Source: Kitagawia praeruptora
Taxonomy: Eukaryota; Streptophyta; Magnoliopsida; Apiales; Apiaceae
Assembly (NCBI GenBank): GCA_037693485.1
Contig: CM075346.1
Location: forward strand, 15,529,501 to 15,593,500
Length of the DNA stretch: 64,000 nucleotides
Reading direction: 5' to 3'
Shown here piece by piece: positions 13,081 to 25,565 of the stretch (its first letter is position 1; the number at the start of each line of letters is the position of its first letter). Position numbers and translations under genes: made by a program. A model generated the notes under the pieces. It searched no databases. It worked only from the letters and a program-made list of their open reading frames with translations, and had not been told where the DNA came from.

Positions 13081-13577
13081 TGGGTGTTTGGGGTACCTTA
13101 AAATAAGTAACTTATGACTTATAAGCACTTATGTCATATAAGTGATAAGTAGAGCAGAGATTATAAGCCAGTAGAGTGTTTGGTAAATCAGAACTTATAA
13201 TCAGTAGACTGTTTGGGTAAATCAGAACTTATAAGTTAACTTTTTTTTATAATTTTCAAAATATTTGTTTTTTATATATAACAATGGATATCAATGGATA
13301 GATCTCGATGAATAGAGAAATTTGATATATACATATCAATTTTCTAATGAATGGATCGAGAGATATATGGTTTTGAAGATTCGAAGGATATTATATATTG
13401 CGTATATCGAGAAATAAGTTATAAGCATAAGTTGAATGTTAGGATTTCCTAACATTCTACTTATGGGCTTATAAGTTATAAGTTGAGCTAAAACTTATTT
13501 TGGCAAACACCCCCCATAAGTGCTTATGGCCTTATAAGCCATAAGTTGACCCGAATAAGTGGAGCCAAACAGGCCCA
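13081..13577. mobile_element. MITE in the 5' LTR of element C
   Basis: The 3' LTR is an empty-site control: CATATATAGAATT is continuous there but is split here by about 497 bp starting TGGGTGTTTGG and ending CCAAACAGGCCCA, with TAG (or ATAG) duplicated. The two halves are long imperfect inverted repeats rich in ACTTATAAG, so the element would fold back. No coding capacity. Superfamily uncertain. Confidence 0.85.
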
Positions 13578-14179
13578 TAGAATTAAAGTTAGTTTTGTTA
13601 AATCGTTGATTCACGTTTACTCGGTATTATTATTATTGCTTTGTTAATTTTATAATTTTGTCTAGATAAATTTCTTGTCCTAGGATGAAGATGAAGTTGA
13701 TTTAATTATTTTTTATTTCTTCTCGTTCCTATTAATTGATTCTCATAATTTTTCTTGGTGCTTAATTATTCAATTGACAAAGTGATTTTGATATATTATT
13801 GTTACTGGATTTGTTTTTCATAGCCTATGCTTGCTCTTTGAAGTTTTGATAGGTTATTGTTAGATAACAAGTTTCATAGTATATGCTTGTCTCGTTAATT
13901 GATATATCTTATTTGTGAAGGAAAGAGGATTGATTTTAGGGCGAGTTGATATTAATTGTGATTGATTAATGGATTCGGATTCCTAGGTTTTCCATATTAT
14001 TTGATAAACTTTGTTAATTAGGTTAATTAAATCTCATCTCAAATATTATTGTCTAGTTCGCCTAAATTAAAAATTAAGGTTTGCGAAAATATTAGTCTCT
14101 GTGGATCGATATCTTAATTATTAAAACGATGAATTGTGCGCTTGCAATTTAATTGTTAATTTTCACCACATCAAGTTTT

Positions 14180-14197
14180 TGGCGCCGCTGCCGGGGA
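14180..14197 (+). promoter_or_regulatory. tRNA-Asp-type primer-binding site, element C
   Basis: TGGCGCCGCTGCCGGGGA, six bases after the LTR. It is identical to the site of the Athila-type element at 61141-61158. Confidence 0.85.
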
Positions 14198-15045
14198 CTA
14201 ATTATTGTTCGCGCCTTGATTTTTAATTTTTCGGATTAGTTTTATTTCTTGTCTTATTTTTATTTCGTTTTTTTAGGAAAGTTTGAAATTTCGGGAATCT
14301 TCTCACCGAGCTTGGAATAAATTTGAATTTTTGGAAGCATGCTTCGGTAACCCATATCTCACTCTTTTAGAATTTTTTAGAAAATCACACAAAAAAATCA
14401 AAAATAAAAAAAAAACAAAAAAAAAATTGAAAATTGAAAAAATCCAAAAAGTTAGTTGTAAATACATAATTGTTGCATCATGCATTTAATCACTTAGGAG
14501 CACATCATCTAGACTTTTATTTTCTTGTTTTTAATTTTTCGTACCTTATAAATTGTGGTGATCGCTGGAGGACCCCAAGGTACGTTAAATTCTTCTTTCT
14601 TTTAGATTAGGACACGTAGTGTAAGCATCCATAATTGTTTACCATTTTTGTATATATATCATTGTTTGTTACATTCATTTTAATAAACTTTAATAAAATT
14701 AATTAGACGTTTGCCCCTAGAAATTTCGCGCTCAATTAGGAAGGTACCTAAGAAACGAAGTAATCATTAATTATTCCGACTCTTTGGTGTCTAGGCAAGC
14801 GAAAGCTTACCTGGCCAATTAGGATTTGGTGTCTAGGCTGGTGTTTAGCCTCTTGGCAATGCTTGCACCTACCTGGCCAAATCGGTTCGAATAATTCTTG
14901 ATTTACCGAATTTTTGGTGGTCCTTAAAGTAGAAGCAATGTCTAGCTTATTTTTATTAAGGAACGTTAGGTCTAGTGTTTTTCTTTTGCTTTCTCACCCT
15001 TTATTTTGAGTGTTTATTTTGTGTGCTTATTTTGTGTGATCAATA

Positions 15046-16263
15046 ATGTGGTCAAATTATAATTCTTATACTCAAGGGTTTACAAATTGTTATGAATTTG
15101 AGCAAGATAATTCTATGTGTCAACAAACCCTTAGGACTGACCATTTTGCACCTAGCGACAATCCTGGTTGGGGGAATCACACAAATTTCTCATGGGATTA
15201 TGATCAAAACTACCAAGATCCTCAACCTTCTTTTCAAATGCCAAATCATAACTCTTATCATACTCAAAATGTTGATCCTTATATAAAATCGATTCATGCA
15301 TCCTTAAGCTGCAACTTTAGTGATCCGGATAAGGGTGTAATTTTTTTTGAAAGGGGTATTGAGGCGTTATTAGAAGCACAAAATCATTTAATTCATGCTC
15401 AACCCTCCTTTGAAAACATCAATCCTAGCTCTTTTGTTGTCCAAAATCATAGTCCTTATCTGAACCTGATTCAGGAACCTTTGAACCCTCCTGAATTTTC
15501 AGATGAGAGATTTAATTCTTTAGAAAAGAGCACGGAGGATTTGATAAAATCCCAACAAACCTTCATGAAAACCGTGACCCAAGATAGGCAGATTTTGAAC
15601 TCTAATGCTCAAGCCATATCTAAGTTAGAGGTTCAAATGAGTCAGTTAGTCAACACCATTTATGAGAGAGAAAATTTGATATCTGAACCTAATCCATCCC
15701 TCTTGAGTCATGGTCTAGACCAAACTGAGCCAGCCAATAAGAGTGTCACATGGTCGAGTTTGGAGGATAGTGAAATTGAGACTCTTCTTAATGAGGATTT
15801 TGAACTTAATCACGAGACTAATCGAGAAATTCATGAGTTTGTTAAGGATTTTTCTTTAGAAGAGATGTTAAATGAATTGAATGCCATTTGTTCCGAGCAT
15901 GAAACCATAATTGAGGATAGTTCTTTTGTTCATAAATTCATTGTTAAGGATTCCGTAGATGAGCCACCGACACCCGATTTGAAGCCGCTTAATTCCAGTC
16001 TTGATCAGACGGTCTTAGGTGATAATGAAACTCATCATGCTTTTATTTCTAGTGACATTGTTCATAACCAAGAAATTCAAGTAATTAATTTGCTTCAACA
16101 AAATAAAGAAGCATCTTCATGGTCTATGGATGAAGTTAGGAATATGAGTTTTATTCTTGCGCCTAATCGGATTCAAGTGGTTTATGCTATTTTTGTGGGT
16201 GAGTTTCTGAAATATGTTGGTTGTATAACAAAAATAATTTTTCCGAGATCAGGTATTGGTTAG
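15046..16263 (+). CDS. 405-aa gag-tail-like ORF of element C
   Basis: An uninterrupted ORF inside element C, 870 bp after the primer site. Early on it has NPGWGNHTNFSW, similar to the segment NRNHPNFSWSNN of the Athila gag at 61337. Around residues 190-210 it has ISKLEVQMSQLVNTIYERE, similar to the Athila gag tail (IKNLETQLSQLASFM). It lacks the capsid domain (FRFNNVSDDAVKLRLFPFSL in element D) and the Cys/His knuckle. The rest is acidic and rich in Asn, Ser and Glu, with no enzyme motif. I infer a shortened gag derivative kept by a non-autonomous element; its role is unknown. The frame stayed open over 1.2 kb although the LTRs have diverged by about 2.5%, which argues for recent expression or a recent source copy. 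Confidence 0.7.
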   Translation: MWSNYNSYTQGFTNCYEFEQDNSMCQQTLRTDHFAPSDNPGWGNHTNFSWDYDQNYQDPQPSFQMPNHNSYHTQNVDPYIKSIHASLSCNFSDPDKGVIFFERGIEALLEAQNHLIHAQPSFENINPSSFVVQNHSPYLNLIQEPLNPPEFSDERFNSLEKSTEDLIKSQQTFMKTVTQDRQILNSNAQAISKLEVQMSQLVNTIYERENLISEPNPSLLSHGLDQTEPANKSVTWSSLEDSEIETLLNEDFELNHETNREIHEFVKDFSLEEMLNELNAICSEHETIIEDSSFVHKFIVKDSVDEPPTPDLKPLNSSLDQTVLGDNETHHAFISSDIVHNQEIQVINLLQQNKEASSWSMDEVRNMSFILAPNRIQVVYAIFVGEFLKYVGCITKIIFPRSGIG

Positions 16264-17603
16264 TAAATATTTGTTTGGTATCTCCCATATAGCCAAGTTT
16301 AGGTATGGGGGAGTGCAAGAGTGTATGTGTGTGTGTTACTTTTATTGTGTGCGTGAGTTGTTTTTCTTTCGTAATTATTTTTAGAAGTTTTCAGTCTCCG
16401 TCATCCCTTATCAGGTATTTTCTCCTCATTTTCTGCGTTTCTCTTGCATTTGCATACATTGAGGATAGTGCATGATTTAGGTATGGGGGAGGGTTTTGTG
16501 TAAATACATAAAAATTGAAAAATCCAAAAAAAATTGAAAATTTTTAAAAATTCAAAAATAGAGATATTTTAACCTTAGTTGTCCTTCCCACTCTTGAACT
16601 TTAGAACTAGTTGGTGTTAATTGTTTTTCAAAAATTATATGTATAATGCTTTTAGATGATTTGTACGTAGTCAAGTAAGGTTTTACTCATGAAACTTGTG
16701 TCGATCAAATTTTTGCTTAAAAGTCCAAGACGACACATTTGCACAAGACCTTTGATGGAAAGATTGCATAGGAATGTTATTCGATACCTGAGAGAGAACT
16801 CACATGTTAAAACAATGTTGAATCAAACCTTTGCGAATAAATTGTTCTTATAGTGTCTAAAAAGAAAAAAAAAGAAAAAAAAAGAGTCAATAAATATTTG
16901 TAGTCATAGAGTGCTAGTGTAATTTAATAATAATAAATTCTTAGTAGGGAAATCGACTAGGTTGGGCTCATTGATAACCCGAGTAAGTAAGTCCGAGGGG
17001 ACTTTGTGCCTAGCAACCTAAGGTCCTTTGTGATCTGGGATTGTTGACCTAAAACTCGCTAAATGGATGCAAAAGTCTTTTGGGACCTCAACCATTGCAC
17101 GGTCGGTCTAACTACTAAGAACGTGAAGTTTGGCTAGATACTTGTTTTGATAGAGATTGGGTCAGTTCAATATTGGTTGAAAAAGAGAAAATGTTCGTAT
17201 GCACTTTATCCATCATAGGCCTTAAATTCACTACACACCTTGGGATTTTTTGTAAAATTTTTGAGTCTATTCAAGTGGATTGTGGGAACCTATAACCTGG
17301 CTATTATTAGAATAATCTATAAGGCATGTATTTTCCTACAAAATTGTTTTTGTTGACACCAATGAAAGCTAGATTGAAAGAGGAAAGTTGGATACTTGCT
17401 AATTTATCTCAAAGATTTTATGGGTATATCATCTGTAAACCCTTAGGAGACAGCACTCCTCCTGTAGAGATCGTCTATGGGTTTAACGGGTTGGTAAACC
17501 TAAAATTACCCGTGATTCCTATGACAGTGAGTATAAGTTTTTATTCTGCATTTTTTCTTTTTGTTTTACTCGAGGACGAGCAAAAGATAGGTATGGGGGC
17601 ATT
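16264..17603 (+). other. 3' noncoding region of element C
   Basis: No convincing gene. The purine motif AGGTATGGGGG appears three times (16303, 16480 and 17589), the last next to the LTR as the probable polypurine tract. CTCGAGGACGAGCAAAAG lies just before it, a layout common at the 3' end of Tat/Athila-type elements. Confidence 0.65.
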
Positions 17604-18839
17604 TGATTAGTGCATAATTTTGCATATTTTTATTGCCTATTTATTGTTTGAATTCGTATTTTAATAAATTATTTTGTTGCATTTTAGGAAAATTCGAGAA
17701 AACTGAAGAAATGGCAAAATAAAGAAATAAATGACAAAAGAAGAAAAAGAAGGACCAAAACAAGAAGAAAAGGAAAAGCAAGGGGTGGCGGTGCATTTTT
17801 GTAGCCAACCAAAATGGAGGGCTAGGATTAACCCACACCAACCAAAATGGAGGGCTAGGATTAACCCACACCAACCAAAATGGAGGGGTAGGATTAAACC
17901 ACACCAAACCCAAAACCCTAAATTTTTCCTATAAATACCCTAATTTTCTCTTGTAAAAAACACACCACTTTAGACACCACTTTAGACACCTAGATTTGAT
18001 AGCTCTTTATTTTCATGTTTTACTTTCGTTGGTTTTATACTGCGTACTCTTCTAAATTATTAATATATTCTTCGTTCTTCTTTTCTTCCTGCGTACAATT
18101 GTTTCAAAACTTCTACTGCCGCTTTATTATTTAGTACTAGTTGCTTGCTTCACTATTTTAGTTAGTTTATTAATTTATTATATATAACTACTTGCCACTT
18201 AGGTTATATTAATATTTAGGTTTATTAAGTTTCTGGTCATATATAGAATTAAAGTTAGTTTTGTTAAATCGTTGATTCATGTTTACTCGGTATTATTATT
18301 ATTACTTTGTTAATTTTATAATTATGTCTAGCTAAATTTCTTGTCCTAGGATGAAGATGAAGTTGATTTAATTATTTTTGATTTCTTCTCGTTCCTATTA
18401 ATTGATTCTCATAATTTTTCTTGGTGCTTAATTATTCAATTGACAAAGTGATTTTGATATATTATTGTTACTGGATTTGTTTTTCATAGCCTATGCTTGC
18501 TCTTTGAAGTTTTGATAGGTTATTGTTAGATAACAAGTTTCATAGTATATGCTTGTCTCGTTAATTGATATATCTTATTTGTGAAGGAAAGAGGATTGAT
18601 TTTAGGGCGAGTTGATATTAATTGTGATTGATTAATGGATTCGGATTCCTAGGTTTTCCATATTATTTGATAAACTTTGTTAATTAGTTTAATTAAATCT
18701 CGTCTCAAATATTATCTTCTAGTTCGCCTAAATTAAAAATTAAGGTTTGCGAAAATATTAGTCTTTGTGGATCGATATCTTAAGTATTAAAACGATGAAT
18801 TGTGCGCTTGCAATTTAATTGTTAATTTTCACCACATCA
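17604..18839 (+). repeat. 3' LTR of element C
   Basis: 1236 bp with the same ends as the 5' LTR, three 33-bp units and no MITE. The AAGGT target duplication follows at once. Confidence 0.93.
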
Positions 18840-18844
18840 AAGGT

Positions 18845-20195
18845 CACGGAAGCCAATTTGAATTGAAGGATGTCTGTTTGGTCATCGACTTAGAATACTG
18901 ACATTGAGGTCCAAATATCGACATTCGAATACTGATGTTGAAGTACAAATATCGACGTTCATATACTGACGTTGAGGTTTAAGAACCGAGCAACGACCGA
19001 CCGAGCTTTCGCTCCGGCCGACCGGAAGGCTTCAGCCGACGGGTGGCCGGCCGACCGGTGCACCCGGGAGGCTTCGACCGACCGGGTTCCAAGTGGACCA
19101 CGAAGATCCCGACATCGTTTCGATGTCGAAAGTCGATCCGACGTCGTTTCGAATATGAAAACTAAGCTGAAGGCATTGAAGGCCAACGAAGCTAATAGAG
19201 CCAACCTTGGATCAAGAGATTCAAAAACAAGTTCAAGAATGAGCCACTGAATCTTAGGCCTTCGTTTCGATGTTGAAGGCCCCGACATCGTTTTGATGTC
19301 GAAAGTCAGCCTCGAATCTTAGGATGAGAAATATGAGATATTAGCCATGAAGGTCAAGATTAGCTATGAAGGCCAAACTCGAGGGGGTCATGGACCTCCA
19401 ATCAAGATCCAAAGGTTGAAGTGATGTTCAAGTGTTGACATTGATGTTCTATTATCGATATGAAAGGTTGGTATTCAGTATGGAAGCTGATTGTGATTAA
19501 GGAAGCCTCATCAAGAAGTTAACATAAAGTACAGGATTAGCAGCGCTAATCAAGAAATAAGGGGAAGTCTTAAGCAAAAGTTATGAATGACCATACTGCT
19601 GATTTTCCTTACTCATGGTCGTCACGAACACGAAAACTCATGGTCGTCACGAACACGAAAACTCATGGTCGTCACGAACATGAAAACTCATGTTCATGGA
19701 AGTATCGCGTTTAAGAAGGAAGTTGAAGTATTGAAGCCAAGAGTGAAAAAAAAAATTTGAAAATGGTCGACCGGAAGCCATCCGACCGGGGCAAACCGGA
19801 AGGCTTCAGCCGACCGGTGGCTGGCCGACCGGTGGCTAGCCGATCGGTGCTCCCGGGAGGCTTCGGCCAACCAGGATCGATCATCGATATGGATAATTTT
19901 TGGCCGACCGGGATCGATCAGGAACACGAATATTTCTGGCCAACTCGTTTCCGTCAAGAACATGAAGATTTCTGATTAACCGGGTTTCATGAATAATATG
20001 AAAATGGCCGATCGGCGCACCCGGGAGGCTTCGGCCGACCGGGTTCCATATGGAGTATGAAGATTTTAGGCGTCGTTTCGATGTCGAATATTGACTTCAA
20101 CGTCGATGTTGAATATTGATTTCAAGATCGTTTCGATGTTGAATATTGATTTCAACGTCATTTCGAATATGAAAATTGAGTTGAACCAGAAGATG
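18845..20195 (+). other. GC-rich 3' region of Tat element A
   Basis: No protein-coding signal. Repeated runs of GACCGG, GGCCGACCGG and CCCGGGAGGCTTC (18990-19090, 19770-19870 and 20010-20040) alternate with CGTTTCGATGTCGAA motifs. A 25-bp unit ACTCATGGTCGTCACGAACA... occurs three times at 19611-19685. The same GC-rich vocabulary, reverse-complemented, lies in element B at 50800-51310, so it belongs to the family and is not a random insertion. Confidence 0.75.
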
Positions 20196-20705
20196 GTTTT
20201 AGCACTGTTTAGCGCCGTTTAGTGCCGTTTAGCTCCATTAAGCACTGTTTAGTGTCGTTTAAGCATCGTTTAGTGCCATTAAGCACCGTTTAATGTTGTT
20301 TAAGCACCGTTTGGCATCGTTTAGCACCGATTAGTGCCGTAATATGTCGTTCAACATCGTTTAACACTGTTTAAACGTCGTTTAAGGCTGATTAGCACCG
20401 TTTAGCATCGATTAGCACCGTTTAGTGCAGTTATATGTCGTTCAACGTCGTTTAACACTGTTTAAACGTCGTTTAAGGCTTATTAGCACCGTTTAACGTC
20501 GATTAGCGCCGTTTAGTGTCGTTATATGCCGTTTAACATCGTTTAAACATTGTTTAAACGTCGTTTAAGGCTGATTAGCGCCGTTTAGCGCCGTTTAGCG
20601 CCGTTTAGCGTCGTTTAGCGCCGTTTAGTGCCGTTTAGCATCGTTTAACACTGTTTAAACGTCGTTTAAGGCTTATAAAGCACCGTTTAGTGTCGTTTAT
20701 AGTCG
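20196..20705 (+). repeat. TTTAGCRCCG minisatellite in Tat 3' region
   Basis: About 510 bp of degenerate 10-11-bp units (CGTTTAGCAC, CGTTTAGTGC) with a higher-order period: CGTTTAAGGCT recurs at 20379, 20470, 20562 and 20662, that is every 91-100 bp. Element B has the same family over only about 205 bp. Confidence 0.88.
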
Positions 20706-20857
20706 TTGTAAACGCGTCGGTCGCTCCACGCTTTACATTAAGACGATATTGTTGAAAATACTTGCGTATGAGCAATAAATCCTAACCCGAGTCTCGAATA
20801 AGGCCGTTAAAACTTCGAGGAAAACCTGATCAATTTTCCTAAAAATTTGAGGACAAA

Positions 20858-21353
20858 TGATATGGGATAAAAGTAAGCCCTAAAGACACATTTAATGTCG
20901 CATTAATTAGACCCAGCATGGTCCAAACGTGGGGCCCATTAATGAGGTCAAAAACCCTATTTATAATATTAATTTCGTAATTAATATTAAGGGTAATAAC
21001 CAGCTCAGCAATAAGAGTCAAATAAGGATATTACTCCTGCCTGACTTAGCCTCCAAGGCACCTACTTCAACAAGGAAACTGATTCCTACAATGAAGGAGT
21101 CTAGAACCTTCCTCAAGGCGGTGACTTGCCCACCAAGTCACCTAATTCTACTACGATTTTAGGGCTTCTCAGCCTATATAAAGGTCTGACCCCTCATTCT
21201 CAGAACTACGTTTTGGCTTGATTCTCAATACGAGATACGTAGGCACTCTGTGAGGACCGATTAGTCTCGAACATAGAAACAACCATTAAAGCACGAAGCT
21301 CCTGAACCATAGCATTAAATATAGATTCATAACCTAGTTTTTATTCCACAACA
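20858..21353 (+). repeat. 3' LTR of Tat element A
   Basis: 496 bp, the same length as the 5' LTR, with about 15 substitutions and no indel by eye. It is followed by the ATTGT target duplication. Confidence 0.95.
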
Positions 21354-22369
21354 ATTGTCCGTGATATTTCTATTAAAAGAATGTTTTTAGTTAGAAAATA
21401 TAGAAAAGACGATACATTTTAGCTGAAAAAGGTAATCGGTTAATTATTAATATTAAAATATTATTAGTTTATCTTATTAAATAGAACTACCCTTGATATA
21501 ATTGGAAAAAGAGATATTTTAGTTAGAGAAAAGAGATATTTTAGTTAGAGAAAATAGAAAGGTAACGTGAAAATTAAAAAGATGACATGATTTATGTGAA
21601 AAAGGTAATTGATTAGCTTATATAATAAAATTTAATTATGTAATTTTACTAAATAAAATTGCTCAAAGTTTTTAGAAAATGAGAAATTAATGTTACCCAT
21701 GATATTTCTAAAAAAAGGGAATTTAATTAGCAAAATAGAATAGATGATAAGTTTTAGCTGAAAAGATAATCGGTTAATTATTAGTATTATGATATTATTA
21801 TTTTATTTTTATTAAATAGAAACATATGTGATATAATTGGAAAAAGGTAACCGTACATGATATAATTGGAAAAAGAGAGGTGTTAGTTAGAGAAAAAAAA
21901 GAAAAAATAACGTGTTTTGGGTGAAAAAGGTAATTGATTAGTTAATAGTAATTATAATATAATTATGTTATTTTATTAAACACAACTGCTTGTACTATCT
22001 TAAAAAAAGAGAAATTTTAGTAAATAAAATGTGAAAGATATTGTATTTTACCTGAAAAAGGAAATTATTTAGTTATTGAAAAATTGGAAAGGTAATATGT
22101 TTAACCTGAAAAAGGAAATTGATTAATAAATGAGAAATTTTAGTTAAATAAAATATAAAAGGATATTGTATTTTACCTGAAAAAGGAAATTATTTAGTTC
22201 TTGAAAAATAGAAAAGATAATATGTTTAACCTCAAAAAGGAAATTGATTAGTTAGTAGATCTGTAATTGAGTAATGGTAAATAAGTAAAATCAACATGTA
22301 CCGTACCGACCGACTAACCAAACTTTTAATGTTTCGACTTTTATATAATAGTATAGATATAGTATAGAT

Positions 22370-22762
22370 TGATGTTTTTAGCTGTTTATAAAAGGTAATA
22401 TGTTCAACTAAAAGTAGATGTGAAAAAGGCAATCGACTAATTACCATTAATTTTATTAGATTAATGTGAAAAAGATAATAGACTAATTACCATTAATTTT
22501 ATTATGTTAATAGACTTATTACCATTAATTATAATGTGTTTTAAAATATTAATGATGGAAAGATATGATACGATTGATGATTTTAGGTATTTATAAATGG
22601 TAATATCTCGACTAATTACCATTAATTAAATTATGTTATTATTTATTTTAGGTGTATTTATTTTTCTTTATAATGAAGGGTAAATAAGTAAATTCACGAA
22701 GTACCAAAAACAGGTACCAAAACTTTCAGTGTTTCGGCTTTTATATAATAGTATAGTATAGA
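22370..22762 (-). mobile_element. Second Helitron 5' end
   Basis: A second TCTATACTATACTATTATATAAA-type start (minus strand, TC at 22762) lies 405 bp upstream of the start at 22357. The sequence between is of the same family. This is a truncated copy or a doubled 5' end. Confidence 0.7.
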
Positions 22763-22809
22763 TTAAGAGAATTTAGTACTCTACATATATAGAGGTTTAT
22801 GGATTATTA

Positions 22810-23399
22810 GAGCATCTCCAATGGTAATAGCTAAAATCATTAGCTATATAATGATTATCTAAAAGTTTGCTGAACTGTAAGGAGTTAAACTCCAATGGGG
22901 TTAGTTATAATTGTTAGCTATATTTTAAAATAATTAGCTTTATTAATAAATGTAAAAAAAATTATATGAGATTGATGATGTGTCATGATATGAGTGGATA
23001 ATGTGGATTTTAGATATTTGGGGTGTTTGGAGGAACTTTTTTCCAGAATAAGTCAACTTATTTTAAGACAAAGTTTGAAATTCCTAACTTTCCAACTTAT
23101 TTTCCAACTAATTTTTGCAACTTATTGAATCTAAAACATACATTAAATACTTATATAAAAAAAAATTATCAAAATATAAAATTTTTACCCAAAAAAAAGT
23201 CCATAAATCCTTAAAATAAGTTTTGCCAAACAGGCATATTATCTATAATTCATAGACAATATCCAAATATAGAAGATGTGAAACTCATTATTTAAAAATT
23301 TACCTAACAGTGTGCATGGTTGGAGAAGAAAAAAAATACCTATTAACTAAAAACACTACCACTATTATAACTAACAGATGGTTAATCTTGGAGATGCTC
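22810..23399. mobile_element. PIF/Harbinger-like MITE
   Basis: Terminal inverted repeats GAGCATCTCCAATGG and CTTGGAGATGCTC are flanked by TTA on both sides (22807-22809 and 23400-23402). No coding capacity. It contains a second MITE. Confidence 0.8.
23019..23235. mobile_element. MITE nested in the Harbinger-like MITE
   Basis: GGGTGTTTGG at the left and CCAAACAGGC at the right, with ATATT on both sides. The ends resemble those of the MITE in element C, but the interior differs. Confidence 0.6.
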
Positions 23400-24609
23400 T
23401 TATGCTTTCATCTTAATTGAGGGAGGTTAGATCTATTGATATCAATGTTTGGCATCAGCTAAGGGAAACAAATTTGAAAGTGCTGTATTTGATTCGGAAA
23501 GTTAAGAAATCTGTAAACATTTTACTCGATCTAGAAAAATTACTTTTTCTTGGCATTAGTTGAAATATCCTTCAATAATTGCTTTCTTGTCCAAATCTGT
23601 TAGATTTAACAATCAAATATGGGAAAATCGAACGATGGTAGAAGATAATAAAATTGATAAATTAGTACAAATTTATTAAAACATTCTAACTTCTTGGCTT
23701 TGATTAAAAGTTCAATATCCTCAAATTTGTAGTTTATTTGAATTTTTTCATGTATTATAAGGTGTCAAGAAAAGTATTTTCACGTAATTCTTTTTCAAAT
23801 TTCATTTTTCAATTGAAGTTTAAATATTAAAAATTTACTTAAAACCTTTTTAAAAAAATAAGTGAAAAAATATGCAAAGGACAAAAAAAATGAACACCAA
23901 TCTGAAACAGAAGAGTGTTTGAGTATTTTCTCACTTCGATCGTAGTTTCTTATTGGGTAAAGGGTAAGTTACTTATTTTGGAAAAAATTTCGTATTTACA
24001 TATTTTTTTTTAGAGAAAAATGTGTATGGTGAGTTTAATATTCGTTATCTTACAAAAATAAGTTACTTATTTCAGAAAAAAGTACATATTTCCTAACTTT
24101 TTTCCAGAATAAGTAACTTATTTCTGAAAAATAAGATTTCCCAAATGGACCCAAAGTCCAGAACACAATTCTTTTTTCAGCTAACTTTTTTAATTAATAG
24201 AATATATATATATGAGTAGACAAAGACAAACAAGTCAGATTAGGCGCTTGCTTCTAATTTTTTAGTTTACCCAAACCCAATCTTGTTTTAAAAGACTTAA
24301 TCCTATTAATTGAATGTAATAACCCTCCTCTTATTTAGAATAAAGAGATCCTAATAATTTGGCTATCCCATTTTTTTTAAATTTAATTTGAATGGATAAA
24401 GAATACGATATAGGATATAGGAAAGAAGTGATCTTTCTTAGTGTAATTCAAAATAAAACGTATCATTGAAAATTTTAAAAAATATGAAACATAAGGTTTT
24501 TCTTCAAATTAAGTAGCTCTAAAATGAAGGGAATGAACATATCATATGATGAAAAATCCGACCATTATTTTTTAATTAATTGAATTATAGAGGATCACCT
24601 TAAACAAAT
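23400..24609. other. Noncoding AT-rich stretch
   Basis: No gene recognised. 23930-24140 has repeated AATAAGTAACTTATT motifs in both orientations, probably a decayed MITE. Confidence 0.4.
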
Positions 24610-24965
24610 TTTGCCCGAAACCACGTCATCACTATCACATCATCATTAATAACGCAGTACTGCCACATCAACACAATGTCATTGCCACGCGTGTCATTGC
24701 CATGTCATCAATAACGCTAACACTAATGACGTGGCACTGTCACATCATCATTGATGGCGTCACTGTGTCATCACTACCACGTCAGCAGTGACATCCTCAT
24801 TGATGATGTGGCACTACCACGTATCGCTGCCATGCCAATAGTGGCATCATCAGTAATGACATGGCAGTGACACGTGTCAATGCTACATCAACAGTGACAA
24901 ACGTCATAAGTGGTGCCGTCACTAGTCACGTGGCATTGACGCGTGGCATTGGTGATGTGGTAGGG
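24610..24965. repeat. GC-richer array of ACGT-core motifs
   Basis: A 350-bp island in AT-rich surroundings, built from degenerate repeats of words such as CCACGTCATCA, TGACGTGGCA, GACACGTGTC and CATCATTGATG. Seven ACGT cores are visible. No reading frame. Poly-T follows at 24967. Confidence 0.7.
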
Positions 24966-25253
24966 AATTTTTTTTTTTAATTTATCAAACCAAAAAATGA
25001 TCTTTTTCTATTATTGAATAAAAAAAATCGGGTTTTTTTTATAGTCCAAAAATTAAAATTTTTATTCTACTATAGAATAAGGAAATTAGTGGTTCTCTAC
25101 GATTCTCTATATAAAATGGTTCTATATAAAACAATGAGCTATATTTGAAATTCATGTGAAATACGTCATTAATTAAATTATCAATTAATAATGATAAAAC
25201 ACACGATATTTGGAATTTTTTTAAATCTTTAAATAATTCTCTAACATTTTACC

Positions 25254-25565
25254 TACTCCCTCCGTCTCTTTAAACATTGCTCGTTTGACTAAAAACACGG
25301 GTTTTTAGATAGTGGGTAATGAATATTGCTTTTTAATGGAGTAGTGGGTATTGAATATCAATATATTCCTAATGATGGCTAGTAAAGAACTTAATTAAAT
25401 TACACCAATTACCCTTTCATACTATATTTTGCAATTTATTTTACATAGGTTTTTTAGTCTTTTTATTTTTAAATTACACTAATTACCCTTTCAAATTATA
25501 TTTTGCAACTTATTTTACATGGGTTTTTAGTCTTTACATTTATTTCATAGGGGTTTTTTGTAGGA
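25254..25565. repeat. Stowaway-like end and A/T repeat
   Basis: It starts TACTCCCTCCGTCTC, the standard Stowaway/mariner MITE terminus, but the opposite end is not found. The internal motif TTTTGCAAYTTATTTTACAT with AATTACCCTTT occurs twice here and twice more at 26788-26929, on the other side of the ankyrin fragments. Confidence 0.55.

Larger units (their letters stand above)
12404..14173 (+). repeat. 5' LTR of element C
   Basis: 1770 bp, TGATTAGTGCATAATT to TTTTCACCACATCA. It is about 530 bp longer than the 3' LTR because of the MITE at 13081-13577 and one extra 33-bp unit. Confidence 0.93.
12404..18839 (+). mobile_element. Non-autonomous LTR element C nested in A
   Basis: Two LTRs (12404-14173 and 17604-18839) are flanked by the target duplication AAGGT (12399-12403 and 18840-18844). 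A tRNA-Asp-type primer site follows the 5' LTR and a purine tract (AGGTATGGGGG) precedes the 3' LTR. The interior holds one 405-codon ORF and no protease, RT, RNase H or integrase, so it must have been mobilised in trans, most simply by an Athila-type partner with the same primer site. By eye the LTRs differ by about 30 substitutions, one minisatellite unit and one MITE. Confidence 0.92.
6951..21353 (+). mobile_element. Ty3/gypsy Tat-lineage element A (rearranged)
   Basis: The element is bounded by two 496-bp LTRs and by the 5-bp target duplication ATTGT (6946-6950 and 21354-21358). Inside are a gag-protease frame, an RNase H fragment, 3' noncoding sequence, then RT and RNase H again, then a long repeat-rich 3' region. 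The lineage call rests on the second, separate RNase H-like domain after the usual RNase H and on the long 3' noncoding zone, both known for Tat. The internal order is scrambled and integrase is missing. Element C is inserted at 12404-18839. By eye the LTRs differ at about 15 of 496 positions. Confidence 0.9.
6516..22357 (-). mobile_element. Non-autonomous Helitron, split by Tat element A
   Basis: On the minus strand the element starts with TCTATACTATTATATAAA at 22357 and ends at 6516 with a GTGC...GCAC hairpin about 12 nt before CTAG, followed by T. These are Helitron-type ends: 5' TC, 3' hairpin plus CTRR, insertion between A and T. The same two ends bound the plus-strand copy at 45382-47446. 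Only 6516-6945 and 21359-22357 (about 1.4 kb) are Helitron; the middle is the later insertion of element A. The Helitron part is made of degenerate AT-rich units around GAAAAAGGTAAT and has no coding capacity. No RepHel protein is present, so mobility depended on another element. Confidence 0.8.
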